DNA from: Marsupella aquatica
Lineage: Eukaryota > Marchantiophyta
Assembly (NCBI GenBank): GCA_973895155.1
Contig: OZ316891.1
Coordinates: 6,014,001 to 6,078,000, forward strand
Length of the DNA stretch: 64,000 nt
Direction of reading: 5' to 3'
A model generated the notes under the pieces. That model was not told where the DNA came from, did not search any database, and was given only the letters and a program-made list of their open reading frames with translations. A program made the position numbers and the translations under genes. Positions 1 to 9,575 of this stretch are shown here, one piece after another. Position 1 is the first letter of the stretch. Each line of letters begins with the position of its first letter.

Positions 1-644
1 CCTCCCTCCCGGCTCGCGACCTTCGTACGTACGCGGCTGTGTACGCAGCCGCCCGGGTATGTGCCCTGCCATACCCGCTTTTGGGACTCCCGGCCCCATA
101 CGGGGTATTTTCATTTTTAAGGGGCGTTTACATCCCTTTAGGACCTATTTTAAGCCTTTTTCTTTGTTTTTACCGGGGACTTTTAAGTGGCGATCCCAGG
201 ACCGGTGACCCTCCATTTTAACCGCTTGGATAGGGGGAACGGCCCCCTGTAAAACCTGTCGGACTGTGCGGGAATATTCCCGAAAAATAGAGAGCTATTT
301 TTCGGCCGTCCGACGAAGATTCCGTCCGCCGAACGCTAACTTTTTTGGTTCTTTTTTGGTGAGGACGTTGCCACTGGAGTTAGCAACGCGGCGCACCGAT
401 CACATCGCAATTCCGACGACGGGTTATACTGGGTATTTCGGTTATTCTCCGAGATGGTCAAAACGGGGGAGTTTCCCAAGGTTTTACCCACCCCGACCGA
501 AATTTGAATAACTTTTCCGTCGAATTTTGATTTTGATTTCGGCTTTCAGTATTGGACTCCTAGCTTCGTGGGCTACGCGGCGGTGTTGAGTTTTGAGTTT
601 TGTGAGAAGTTTCGAAAAAAGACCTTTTTTTGTGATTGTTTCAT
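1..644 (+). other. GC-rich leader upstream of copia gag
   Basis: The segment is richer in CG dinucleotides than nearly everything else in the window and lies directly before the gag ATG. I see no LTR end and no TGGTATCAGAGC-like primer-binding site in it. It may be a long 5' untranslated leader of the retroelement, or host DNA joined to it. Short open frames in it have no recognisable content and are probably chance. Confidence 0.4.
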
Positions 645-1700
645 ATGAGTGACTCGGAGGATACTGGAAGAATTGGCATTGGTGCAGCTTCAGGATCACG
701 ACGTTCAGGCGGAGAGTCTGAGGAGGAGCTGCTACCGTTTGAGGAGGAACAAGTGACACCGGTACGATCACCGGTGCGGCGTGCAGTGGAGGAAGCTGTA
801 CTACTACCAGAGCTATTGGTAGTTGGGAAGAAGAGGGAGATGGCTAGATTTGGAGGAGTGAAGTTTGAGGTAGAGAAGTACGATGGTCGTACTGATTACT
901 TGCTATGGGAGAAGCAAGTGAAGGGTGTCCTTCGGGCCATGGGCTTAGCTCATCTGCTCTCTTCGCGAGAGCAGTATGATGGAGAAGAGGAGATTTCAGA
1001 GGAGCAGTGGAGACAGGAGCAGGTGATTGCTGTCAATGCAGTGATGCTTTATCTCAAGCCGCACATCATTAAGCAGCTGGATGATTATGCGGATTGCGCA
1101 TCACTGTTCAAGGCTCTAAGAGAGAAGTATTACCTGGAAGATGCGTCAGACCGGCTGTACAAGAAGTCTCTCTTGATGAGCCTCAGACTCAAAGAAGGGA
1201 GCAAGATGCAGGAGCACCTGGATGAGTTTGACAGTCTAGCGGTGGATCTGTCAAACTTAGGAAAAGGAGTTGAAGATGAGGATAAGGCCTTGCTTCTGCT
1301 AAGCTCCTTACCGCCGTCATATCAGGGCTTGAAACAGGTGCTCTTGTACAGAGATCTGAAGTCCATTTCGTATAATGAGGTGGTGAGCTCTTTACTATCT
1401 GATGATGCTCAGAAGAAGCTAGGTCAATCACAGACAACATCTTCTTCTGGCACTGCGCTGAATGTGAACCGTGGGAGAGCAGCGCAACGCTCAAATGGAC
1501 AGAACAGGTTTAGATCTACATCACGGGGGAGATCTAAATCCAGAGGCAAATCGCAAGAGATGAAGCCTCTTGCATGTTGGAATTGTGGCAAGCCTGGCCA
1601 CATGAAAAGGGATTGTCGAGTAAAGGTCCCTACTGCATCTGCTAACGCGGCATCGAGCTCGCATGAGGTAGATTTACTCGATGATGATGACATATTGTGA
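645..1700 (+). CDS. Ty1/copia Gag polyprotein (zinc-knuckle nucleocapsid)
   Basis: The 351-residue frame is the capsid/nucleocapsid part of a copia element, which packages element RNA in virus-like particles. An acidic N-terminus leads into the copia Gag (UBN2-type) region, including YDGRTDYLLWEKQVKGVL, and a basic Arg/Ser-rich stretch follows. A CCHC knuckle CWNCGKPGHMKRDC lies near the C-terminus. The first in-frame ATG is at 645; the open frame reaches a few codons further upstream but only to a TTG. The frame is intact although the downstream pol is broken. In intact relatives Gag and Pol are one frame, so the stop at 1698-1700 is itself probably a lesion. Confidence 0.9.
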   Translation: MSDSEDTGRIGIGAASGSRRSGGESEEELLPFEEEQVTPVRSPVRRAVEEAVLLPELLVVGKKREMARFGGVKFEVEKYDGRTDYLLWEKQVKGVLRAMGLAHLLSSREQYDGEEEISEEQWRQEQVIAVNAVMLYLKPHIIKQLDDYADCASLFKALREKYYLEDASDRLYKKSLLMSLRLKEGSKMQEHLDEFDSLAVDLSNLGKGVEDEDKALLLLSSLPPSYQGLKQVLLYRDLKSISYNEVVSSLLSDDAQKKLGQSQTTSSSGTALNVNRGRAAQRSNGQNRFRSTSRGRSKSRGKSQEMKPLACWNCGKPGHMKRDCRVKVPTASANAASSSHEVDLLDDDDIL

Positions 1701-1751
1701 TGCCAAGGTTATGCTCTCAACGTAGTGTCAAATCCAGGCAGTGATGACTAG

Positions 1752-1985
1752 ATTCTAGATAGTGCATGTACTTTTCACATTTGCTCTAGGAGAGATTTTT
1801 TCAGTTCTTACACGGTTTCCAATGGGTCAGTGTTGATGGGAAATAGAATCCCATGTCAAGTTGTTGGACTTGGATCTGTAAGATTTCAGATGTTTGATGG
1901 TGCTATAAGAACGTTGAGGAATGTGAGACACATTCCCAACATGATGAAAAATCTCATTTCACTTGGAGTTTTAGAAGCAAATGGT
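1752..1985 (+). pseudogene. Copia aspartic protease remnant
   Basis: A short stretch encodes ILDSACTFHIC, the active-site region of copia proteases, in which D-S-A/G carries the catalytic aspartate. It continues with the expected GIGSVRF-like and LRNVRHIPNM segments up to ISLGVLEANG. A TAG at 1749-1751 stands where these proteins usually have Trp directly before the motif, so the reading frame is closed. The similarity stops at about 1985-2018, where integrase and the first half of reverse transcriptase are missing. Confidence 0.8.
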
Positions 1986-2018
1986 CATCAGTGGAGTTCT
2001 GCTAATGGTCTCCCAAAT

Positions 2019-2890
2019 AGTGGAACAAGCGGTTTGATGATTTCATGCTTGCTCAAGGTTTTACAAGGATGGTGTATGATCCTTGTGTGTATACGAAATC
2101 AGTCAAGAATGATGTGTTTGGTTTCATCATTCTGGTTATTTATGTGGATGACATGCTGATTATGGCTAAAGATCAATCTGAAGTTGACAGTCTCAAGGCG
2201 AAATTGAATGCTGAATTCAGGATGAAGGATCTTGGTAAGGCCAAGACAATCTTAGGGATGAAGATTTTTAGGAACTCTGAGACTGGACAGTTGTGCTTGA
2301 GTCAAGGCCAGTATGCGAGGAAAGTACTTGCACGATTCAACATGGAGAACTGTAAGCCAGTGAGTATTCCTTTAGCTTCACATTTCAAGTTATCATCGGC
2401 TTTCTCTCCTACGGATGCTGTGGAGAAAGGTCTGATGGCTAAGATTCCTTATGAGAAGGCAGTAGACAGTCTGATGTATTTGATGACTTGTACTAGGCCT
2501 GACTTGGCCCTAGCGATGGGCAAGGTTAGCAGATTCATGTCAAATCCAGGGAAGGTACATTGGGAAGCTGTGAAGTGGATTCTCAGATATCTGAAGGGTA
2601 CACAGGACTATGGATTACTATTTGATAACAGATCAGATAGAACGTTAGTTGGCTATGTAGATTCTGACTATGGAGGCTGTCTGGATACAAGGAGGTCTAC
2701 AACTGGGTTTGTATACACTCTTGGAGGAGGATGTATCAGTTGGAAATCTACCTTGCAGAAGTGCATATCTCAGTCTACTACAGAAGTAGAGTATGTTGCA
2801 GCAGCAGAACCAGCAAAGGAAGCAATTTGGTTGGATAAGTTGATCGCGGAGATGGGTTTTAGAGCATGGAAAAATGACTCTAAACTGTGA
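2019..2890 (+). pseudogene. Copia reverse transcriptase C-terminal half and RNase H
   Basis: The frame begins within RT at WNKRFDDFMLAQGF, runs through the polymerase motif YVDDMLIM (two of the catalytic aspartates) and continues into the RNase H region with ISWKSTLQKC and TEVEYVAAAE. The fingers region and the whole integrase are absent, so this is the 3' part after a large internal deletion whose junction lies at about 1985-2018. A frameshift near 2875 ends it at 2890, inside RNase H. It cannot supply enzyme activity. Confidence 0.88.
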
Positions 2891-3110
2891 TAGTCAGAGT
2901 GCTCTTCACTTGGCTGCTAACCAGGTGATGGATAGTAGGGTGAAGCACATTGATATCAGGTACCATTTTATCAGGCAAGCAATGTCTGATAAAACTTTTG
3001 AGCTAGTCAAGATTGATGAAAAGCTCAATCCCGCTGATGCCTTTACCAAAGTGATTCCTTTGGAGAGTTTCTCAAGACACCGTGCTACTTTACAGGTTTT
3101 GCAGTTGTAG
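2874..3110 (+). pseudogene. Copia RNase H C-terminal end, shifted frame
   Basis: The stretch encodes NCDSQSALHLAANQ and HIDIRYHFIRQ, the usual end of a copia Pol protein, and reaches the natural C-terminus NPADAFTKVIPLESF. It lies one frame off the upstream RT/RNase H segment and overlaps it by 17 bases, which marks a small indel as the break. The C-terminal sequence itself is well preserved, suggesting the lesion is not very old. Confidence 0.85.
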
Positions 3111-3317
3111 TGCAAGTAGAGTTATTTAGCAATGTGTGACTATTTGTATATGGATTACTCATTCCTGTTTGGCTACGGCTTAGTTCTAGTTAACCCTTAG
3201 TTAACCCTTGTGGTTTTTAGGGGGAGAACTGGTTTGGTGATTGTCTAGAACTTCCCGCTGAGGATTCCATATGGTAGCATTTAGTCTAGTCCCCAAGACA
3301 AGAGTCAAGGGGGAGTT

Positions 3318-3661
3318 TGTTAGATATTGCTCTAGTCTTGTGACTCATGAGCTAACCACAGTTAGTCTAACTCGGGTTAGGACTTAGCTAATGTTAGCGG
3401 TAGTGCTGTTGTGCATATAGCCAGGGCTGATGCCAGACCCTGGTGGAACTTAGGCTCATTGTTACGGAGCTAGTTGAGAGATAGGGAGAGCTTGTGCTGT
3501 GGATGCTTGGTATGGCCGGTCGGCCTAGAATGCAGTAAAGCTCTTGTGTGTTCCCGTGGACGTAGCCTCATGTGGAGGTGAACCACGTATCTCTCTGTGT
3601 CGACTCTTGTGCGTTGGATGGTTCATGGGCTTGCCGTTACGAATGTCGTCTATGCTCAACA
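3318..3661 (+). repeat. 3' LTR of the copia element
   Basis: The LTR starts TGTTAGATATTGC and ends TATGCTCAACA, giving the TGTT...AACA termini of copia LTRs. A polypurine tract (CAAGGGGGAG) ends two bases before it, and a second purine run (TAGGGGGAGAAC) lies about 90 bases upstream. The final 180 bases, including GGCCGGTCGGCCTAGAATGC and CATGTGGAGGTGAACCACGT, recur with modest changes in the LTRs at 53927-54322 and, in reverse, at 54459-54784. Confidence 0.88.
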
Positions 3662-5280
3662 AAATGATAATACATGCTTTTTTGCAATGATGTTTATTTA
3701 CATTAAAAAATAGGCTCTAGGGTGCACATAATATATGTGCATAGAAAGGAGTAGAGGTGTTATGTATGATTATTAAAATTTTATTATTATTTTATTAACT
3801 TTCAAAGAATGTGAATAGAAAATATACTTTTTTGACACTTTACTTTTATTGTACTCTCAACTATTCACTTTCAAAGAATAGGGTAATGGGGGCTAGTATG
3901 TAAACACCCTAGTGACCCTGACCAGTGTGTTCGCTAGAGCCACTTCGTAGTCTAGGCCTAAAGTAAAACAAACCTGATGGGAAATTTCTGTCAAGCTTAA
4001 AGCAATGCAAAGCTCTCTTCGAACGAGTGCACTGTTCTAAGAAAACGGAGCAAAGGCAAGTTGGGCAAATTTCTGCCCTCGGGCCTTAACTAGGACAATG
4101 CTATGGTGGGAGAGAATTCTTTCAACGGAATTGGGAGAATCCAGCCTTTACCATGTCCTCTATAACTAATGGATGGGTACATTGAGTGGAGAATGCGACA
4201 CATTTTGTTGAAGAGAATTAAGTCAAATTTGACGCTTCCTAAATATCCATTCTTATAAAGTTAAAGCAAAGTTATTGAGACGAATTTTAATCTACACAGC
4301 TTAGGTTTGTAATGCGTATGCTAAGATTTCAATCACTCAATTTGAATTCCAAGGATTGTGTAGATCAGCTCATCAGCTCATCTACGATCTTCTTTTCATG
4401 CATTTTTTCCACGACTTGGATCGCTCAAGCTGCCGTTTTCTGTGCCAGCACATGTCCGGAATTTTCTAAAGACTGCGGTTGAATAACGTCCGGTGGAAAA
4501 CTATACTGAACGGCAAAATCTCAGTGTCTGCAAGTAAGGATCTCAGTGTATGCAAAAAAACCTGGTTGTTTCGTTTTGGTTGTGGGGCGTGTAGGTTTCC
4601 AGTTTAGTTTCCCTTGTTGGGCCTCTTCTCTTTATTGGGTTGCTTGGCCTCTCTGGGATCATGTCTCCCGGTTTGGCTTTACTCCCTAGGAGAGGTCTGA
4701 AAGTTTATCGTGGCATTTCACGGCTCAGTGAATTTCCTCATGAACGGAGAATCAGGCACCTTCCTCTCCAACCGCTCGCAAAAGTTTCAAGAGCAAGATT
4801 GTAATTCACTACGTATTTACATGATGTGCTTTTGAAGAAGCTGAGACTCTCGCCAAATGACAAATGCGGCCTTTTGCGAAGGTACTGGTCGGGCTTCGCA
4901 AGCGTACCGAACTTGTCATCTTCGAGATCAACTCCATTGTGGGGGCTGGACCATAGTGGTCACCCTTCATTTGACAAGGTTCTTTAATTACACAATGCAT
5001 TTCGTAATCACTGGGAACCTTGAAGGAAACTGAGATGCAGCTTCGTCATGAATTTTTCAACGCCTTGAATGGTGAGATTTTTGTGTTTCGCTCACTGAGG
5101 CTTTCACTTTCACTGTTTATGATGCGTTTGCGTTTCTCTGATGGTCACTCACTGGGGCCATGAATTATTCGAGGCACGAGCACAGTTGAAGTTCTGTCGC
5201 TAGTCAAGAATTAGGAGTTGATAGAGGTTGATGTTATAAATGACAAGAGTGACTAGGGTCACTGCTGGCATCGTCTGGGT
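3662..5280. other. Intergenic, AT-rich, no gene recognised
   Basis: I see no supportable coding region. The first 240 bases are AT-rich and end in TTCAAAGAATAGGGTAATGG followed by GGGCTAGTAT (to about 3900). This matches, in reverse, the left end of the dispersed repeat that starts near 10480. The remainder looks like unique, slightly GC-richer sequence with scattered stops in all frames. Confidence 0.5.
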
Positions 5281-5282
5281 AA

Positions 5283-5640
5283 CTGCACATCAAAATATGT
5301 GTAACTGCACATCAAAATATGCCATATATTATATGGCACCCTTGCATAAGTGATAATCCACATCAAAATATGACATATATTATATGGCACCCTTGCATAG
5401 GGTGATAATCCTATTTATTTTTCTTTGCAACCACATTTTGATGTGGGTTTTTTTCAATCAATGAATGCAGCCACATTTTGATGTCTATAACTGCACATCA
5501 AAATATGACATATACTATATATGGCATGTGGCCACATTTTGATGTGTGTGATTACCGGCAGGGGCATGCCACATTTTGATGTGTGTGTGATTACAGGCAG
5601 GGGCATGCCACATTTTGATGTGTGATTACCGGCAGGGGCT
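5283..5640. repeat. Clustered CACATCAAAATATG / inverted repeats
   Basis: The motif CACATCAAAATATG and its complement CATATTTTGATGTG occur many times in both orientations, with the companion pieces ATATATTATATGGCACCC and GTGATTACCGGCAGGGGC. Alternating direct and inverted copies make the stretch strongly palindromic. Related pieces occur near 36420-36480, 48500-48610 and 57836-58080, so this is a dispersed, probably MITE-derived family that has amplified locally. Confidence 0.7.
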
Positions 5641-5729
5641 GGCATCTATTCATTTCTAATGTGAAAGTCCTACTGCATGATTTAGTTGACGAAATAGGGC
5701 TCGTCCATTCAACCAGTCACGCCATTGTT

Positions 5730-5858
5730 GAGTGTGCTTCGCCGGTTTGGAAATCGTTGTGCGCTGCTGCTGGTCTCATGGCCGAATTCACTGGTGAGTG
5801 TGCTTTGCCGGTTTGGAAATCGTTGTACGCTGCTGCTGGTCTCATGGCCGAATTCCAT
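5730..5858. repeat. Two-copy 66-bp tandem duplication
   Basis: A unit starting GAGTGTGCTTCGCCGG and containing CGCTGCTGCTGGTCTCATGG is repeated at a 66-base spacing with a few substitutions. An open frame runs through both copies but has no recognisable product. Confidence 0.8.
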
Positions 5859-5895
5859 GTGAGACATTTGTTTCTATTAGTCAATTGGTAGATGA

Positions 5896-6065
5896 TGCTG
5901 GTCTACAGCATGGACAGGCTAGGAATTGAACCTAGGACAGGCTAAGAATTGAACCTAGGACCTCCAGTGTCCATCATAGTGCTCTACCATTGAGCTAGAG
6001 GCCCTTGAGCTAGAGGCCCTCGATGCCTGCATCCCTCATCAGTTGAGTGAGGCTCATTTCCAACA
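5896..6065 (-). mobile_element. Solo LTR of a TRIM element with tRNA-like core
   Basis: The 170-bp segment starts TGCTGG and ends TTCCAACA on the plus strand and is flanked by an exact 5-bp duplication, GATGA at 5891-5895 and 6066-6070. It matches the LTRs of the complete miniature element at 45775-46144. On the minus strand it contains a tRNA-like stretch with an A-box-like TAGCTCAATGGTAGAGCA and a B-box-like GGTTCAATTCC. The B-box end is duplicated here, as is a short piece around CTCTAGCTCAA. A solo LTR is what recombination between the two LTRs of such an element leaves. Confidence 0.82.
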
Positions 6066-6732
6066 GATGATCAATGTCCTGTGAACTAATCTGCTTCTGT
6101 GCAAGTGGAAACCGGTTGAACATTTCGGGTCTCAGGCGAGGATTCTTGCCCTAATCCAGTCTCTATCTGATCAAAGCTAACAATTGCAAGGAAAGTAGAC
6201 GTGAATCACACCGATTCAAACCACATTTCAGTAAACCCACAACCTTCTGGAATGTGTTTCCTACGTACTAGTATGGAAATGATTTCCTTTGTAGCACATT
6301 GCAACTCCATGCCGAACTCTTGAGCATGGATCCATAGAATGATGAAAGGTTGGATCTGGTCTTCAGTAAGTTGCGGTGACCTTTCGTGTGATCTACCTGG
6401 TCTTCAGTATTACATAAGCTTGTTACAATAAGAGCCCAAATCTGAAACTGACTAAATACTAAGCGATCACATTCTATTGTGCATCTCACATAAGCCTAGG
6501 AGAGCATTTTTACAGAGGTCATCTGGATCATTCGATTGACCCATATGACTATACTGGGCTCAGTGTTCATAGGGTAATCCATTGGTAAGGTAATCCGTTC
6601 TTTTGTCACGTGGGCAGAGCCTAGGGCGGACCGCGGACATGACAAGTGAATAACTGTTAAAAACGATTGATTCGACTAGACTCAAAGCCCTCATGAGCAC
6701 TCCCAATTCTGAACCACATCCAAGTCCAGAAA
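6066..6732. other. Left edge of duplicated block A, 3' of the GIL1-like gene
   Basis: No gene is seen. From about 6100 the sequence begins to match 32320-32660, for example around CAGTCTCTATCTGA and GTAATCCGTTC, which places the left border of the large segmental duplication here. The portion next to 6733 is presumably the 3' untranslated region of the minus-strand gene. Confidence 0.55.
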
Positions 6733-8361
6733 TTAACTTCGATGAGGTAGTTTTCTGTGATAAACTCGTTCATTTAAATCAGGAAGTGGAGTTGGGCCTT
6801 TAGCTAAGTAAACTTCACACTGCACAATGGTCTCCCCATTCAGGCGCAGTCCAGGATCAATCATGAAACCCACTTTGGGAACGGACCTCTCATCCTGGTC
6901 ATGCGTCACAATTGTCGACTTCATGTCTTTTGGATCCCAGTCGGCACCCTCCTCAACTGTCAATACAGTAGCAGGCCGTTCAAAAGAGAAAGCTAGCTTG
7001 TGCAACAGCCACACACATTTTGCAGCGGATTTGAAAGATGAAACGAGATCAGGACCGCCAAGTTCTTCCAAATTGCTGACTTTCACCTTATTGAACGAGG
7101 GAATTATTTTGCACAGAATAGAACAGACTTTCATTTCGCAAAACTCTTCAAATTGCGGGTCCTCAATTGTGACAGATTTCTTATCTCGTTCGCGAAGATA
7201 GTAATCGTAGAACATTTCCTGACGACGGTTGGGGTCTGGAAACCTCGAAACATCATATCTGGTGCCGAAAGTTTCATCCTCAAACCCTTCAAAAAATGCT
7301 CTCATCACGAGCGATTTGAAATAATGGCTTGAATGATTTGGCCTCACAAGGAAGATGGCAGGACAGTCCAGCAGTAAGTGCGGTGTTGTTTTAACACTGT
7401 CCAAGAGCATTCTGTGGAACGTTGCCACAGCAGCCGCTGTTTCGGACATATCCATGTTGAGGCGCGTTGGCTTGGGAGCTCCATCGGCGTAGAAGCCGCT
7501 AATTGCATTCTGAATATTGTGATCCCCGTCGGCCGATTTCTCAGATGACTCGTCGCCGCCAGAACTCTTCTGCAGCTTCACGTCGACTACTGCCAGACTA
7601 CGATCACTATTGATTTTCTTACCTCGTTCCAGCCGCAGCTTCTTGCAACGGGGTTTCACTCCAACGGCGGAATTTTGGGTAGCTTTAGCCCGTTCTATGT
7701 GAACCTTCTTGAGACGCTCTAGTCCAGCTTGCTGTCCAGCTATGAAAGCTTCGAATTCCTGGCCATAGATCTTGTATCCGAGATTTACCTCCTCGTTGCT
7801 TTTCTGAAGTAGTTCCTTCTCTTTCTGTTCGACTGATACTTTCTCTTGCCAGGACTGGCACTCGAGTTTCAGTTGGAGGACCTGAGCGCCATGTGCATGA
7901 TTCAAGGTGGCGATGTCAGCGTTGTGTACCTCCTCTAGGTCACCTCGAAATTGCCTCACTTCGCTTTCGATCCTGGTGAATTTAATGTGACAAGACATCC
8001 CTCGACTTGTTACGATGTGTTGAATCCGTTCAAGTAAACTTGATTCTAGAATTGACTTGCGATGTCCACAATCCACCACATCCGGATGAGGCTTTCTTGA
8101 CTGAGCAGGTTGATTTGGGACGCTTTCCATATCAACCAAGTTGTTGGGTCCCATGATCGACTTATCAGTGGTCACGTTGGCCATGGAAGTCTCACATTGA
8201 AGAGGAAAACCATCTCGATTGCGATTGGGCCCTCCGCATTTTTTGGACAATGACCTTTTCGATCGTGTGAATGGCGGTGATGTGAGCTTCTCATCGGCCT
8301 CATGACACTCATCAGGACGGGATTTTCTGGGCCGACCTCGTTTGACTCCTAGAGACGCCAT
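6733..8361 (-). CDS. GIL1/IRKI-like (DUF641-family) coiled-coil protein, copy A
   Basis: The 542-residue frame is intact. The start is the ATG at 8361, which aligns with the start of copy B; upstream open sequence lacks an ATG. The N-terminus carries an AT-hook-like KRGRPRK (residues 7-13) and a basic TRSKRSLSKK. A Glu/Lys/Gln-rich coiled coil follows (about 110-245). The C-terminal domain (about 342-520) shows the GIL1/IRKI hallmarks: FFEGFEDETF, FEEFCEMK, VWLLHKLAFSFE, VGFMIDPGLRL and CEVYLA. Family members such as GIL1 and IRKI act in tropism and kinase-interaction pathways in flowering plants; the role here is unknown. The basic N-terminus suggests nuclear location (inference). It is divergent from the Hsp70-like gene at 17758, and the same arrangement occurs twice more in the window. 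Confidence 0.85.
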   Translation of the reverse strand: MASLGVKRGRPRKSRPDECHEADEKLTSPPFTRSKRSLSKKCGGPNRNRDGFPLQCETSMANVTTDKSIMGPNNLVDMESVPNQPAQSRKPHPDVVDCGHRKSILESSLLERIQHIVTSRGMSCHIKFTRIESEVRQFRGDLEEVHNADIATLNHAHGAQVLQLKLECQSWQEKVSVEQKEKELLQKSNEEVNLGYKIYGQEFEAFIAGQQAGLERLKKVHIERAKATQNSAVGVKPRCKKLRLERGKKINSDRSLAVVDVKLQKSSGGDESSEKSADGDHNIQNAISGFYADGAPKPTRLNMDMSETAAAVATFHRMLLDSVKTTPHLLLDCPAIFLVRPNHSSHYFKSLVMRAFFEGFEDETFGTRYDVSRFPDPNRRQEMFYDYYLRERDKKSVTIEDPQFEEFCEMKVCSILCKIIPSFNKVKVSNLEELGGPDLVSSFKSAAKCVWLLHKLAFSFERPATVLTVEEGADWDPKDMKSTIVTHDQDERSVPKVGFMIDPGLRLNGETIVQCEVYLAKGPTPLPDLNERVYHRKLPHRS

Positions 8362-9250
8362 GGAGGATCCGAAAATAGTTCGATTCTGCGGAACGTTTAT
8401 CCCGGAAAAAGACACTAAATAGCAACTACAATGGGCACATTGTACGGTGTCACAAAGTTCCACTCACTCCATCCGTTTCGGAAATCTGTAGCAGAACAGT
8501 AAAACCAAACTGTAGATACCCCACCGATACTTGGCTCTCGTGCTGCTAACAGACGTATCTTGTTTGGCGAACGCGCTAGAGTTTTGTTTGAGCTACGTCT
8601 ATAGCACTATGAGTAAGCTGCGATGGCAAATTAACGACACAAGCAGAAGTCAAGAACGCAAACAATTTCAAGTCTGGACGTACTCTGAGTAGTGAACTGA
8701 CATTGTCCTAAACAAAAGCACACATTGGCCGATTGCCAAGCAAGAAACTGCGTGTACCTGAATGAGTCCGTTGCTTTGATTACTAGCACACAAGGACCTG
8801 GAATCGAACCTGTCAAACGCAGAACTCTGGATGATCAGCGGTGCCATACATGTACTGATTGAAAAGCTTGGATGATTCCGGAGAACTGGTGGATTGTGAG
8901 TTCGTATGGAACTGGGTCGAGCAACAGATCATTTTGGTAGGGAAAACACTAAACCTTCAGTGTTACATCGCTCGATCTTAGGCACTAAAACTCAAATTGA
9001 CGAACGTCTTGCTCACGTCCGTTTAGCCCTTTGCTGGATATACTAGTACCAATCTAACGACATGCGTTTTCTCACATACTCAGAGAGGAGCCTCTCAGAT
9101 GAGCAGCATCCTCTCAAATACTTTAAAATGTAGGAAGCTACCTCCAGTACCATGAGCGGCCTTGGAACCAGGCTCTCACATACTTCAAAATGTAGTACTG
9201 TACCTATTTAGGGCCAGGCTTTGCACATGGTTGAGCCCTGGAAGTGTCTT
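8362..9250. other. Upstream region of GIL1-like copy A
   Basis: This is the promoter side of the minus-strand gene. It is collinear with 34311-34960 upstream of copy B, including CACTCAACCCGTTTCGG-like and GGCCGATTGCCAAGCAA segments. Near 9110-9210 a piece with ACTTTAAAATGTAG and ACTTCAAAATGTAG is present twice in tandem, whereas copy B has it once. No TATA box or other site could be assigned with confidence. Confidence 0.5.
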
Positions 9251-9272
9251 CCGGGCAAGGAAGTTTTGACGA

Positions 9273-9575
9273 GGTTGATACAAATTATTGTTGAAAGAAA
9301 CCCTAGTTAGTGACTACATGTCAATTTGGGCATGACAGTAGAGGGTGTTATTGATGTCACTCTGGGTTGATACAAAATTGATGTTGAGGTGTGTTGTTGA
9401 TGTAGGGGTTGATACAAATTATTGTAGAAAGAAACCCTAGTCAGTGACACTGCATGTCAAGTTGGGCCATGGCAGTAGAGGGTGTTATTGATGTCCAGGC
9501 TGATACAAAAATATTGTTGAAACAAACCCTGGTCAGTGACACCCCATGTCGAGTTGGGCCATGGCACTATGCTAG
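9273..9575. repeat. Degenerate tandem repeat, about three units of ~100 bp
   Basis: Units share GTTGATACAAATTATTG, AAAGAAACCCTAGTCAGTGA, CATGTCAAGTTGGGCCATGG and CAGTAGAGGGTGTTATTGAT. Three copies in the same orientation can be followed, the last one shorter. No coding content is seen. Confidence 0.75.

Larger units (their letters stand above)
1..3661 (+). mobile_element. Defective Ty1/copia LTR retrotransposon (5' end outside window)
   Basis: The order Gag, protease remnant, RT/RNase H, polypurine tract and 3' LTR on one strand is that of a Ty1/copia element. It is non-functional: there is a stop just before the protease motif, the integrase and N-terminal RT are missing between the protease remnant and about position 2019, and RNase H is frameshifted near 2875. 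No 5' LTR or primer-binding site is visible, so that end lies to the left or has been replaced by the GC-rich leader at 1-644. Two related LTRs lie at 53927-54322 and 54459-54784, so the family has several copies in this region. Confidence 0.9.

Noticed and set aside
8362-8463. N-terminal extension of GIL1-like A
   Set aside because: The upstream 34 codons begin at GTG, lack an ATG and are absent from copy B.
8780-8830. tRNA gene suggested by a GGTTCGATTCC B-box on the minus strand (also near 34640)
   Set aside because: No D arm or acceptor pairing could be built around it; kept only as a shared motif of the duplicated promoter regions.
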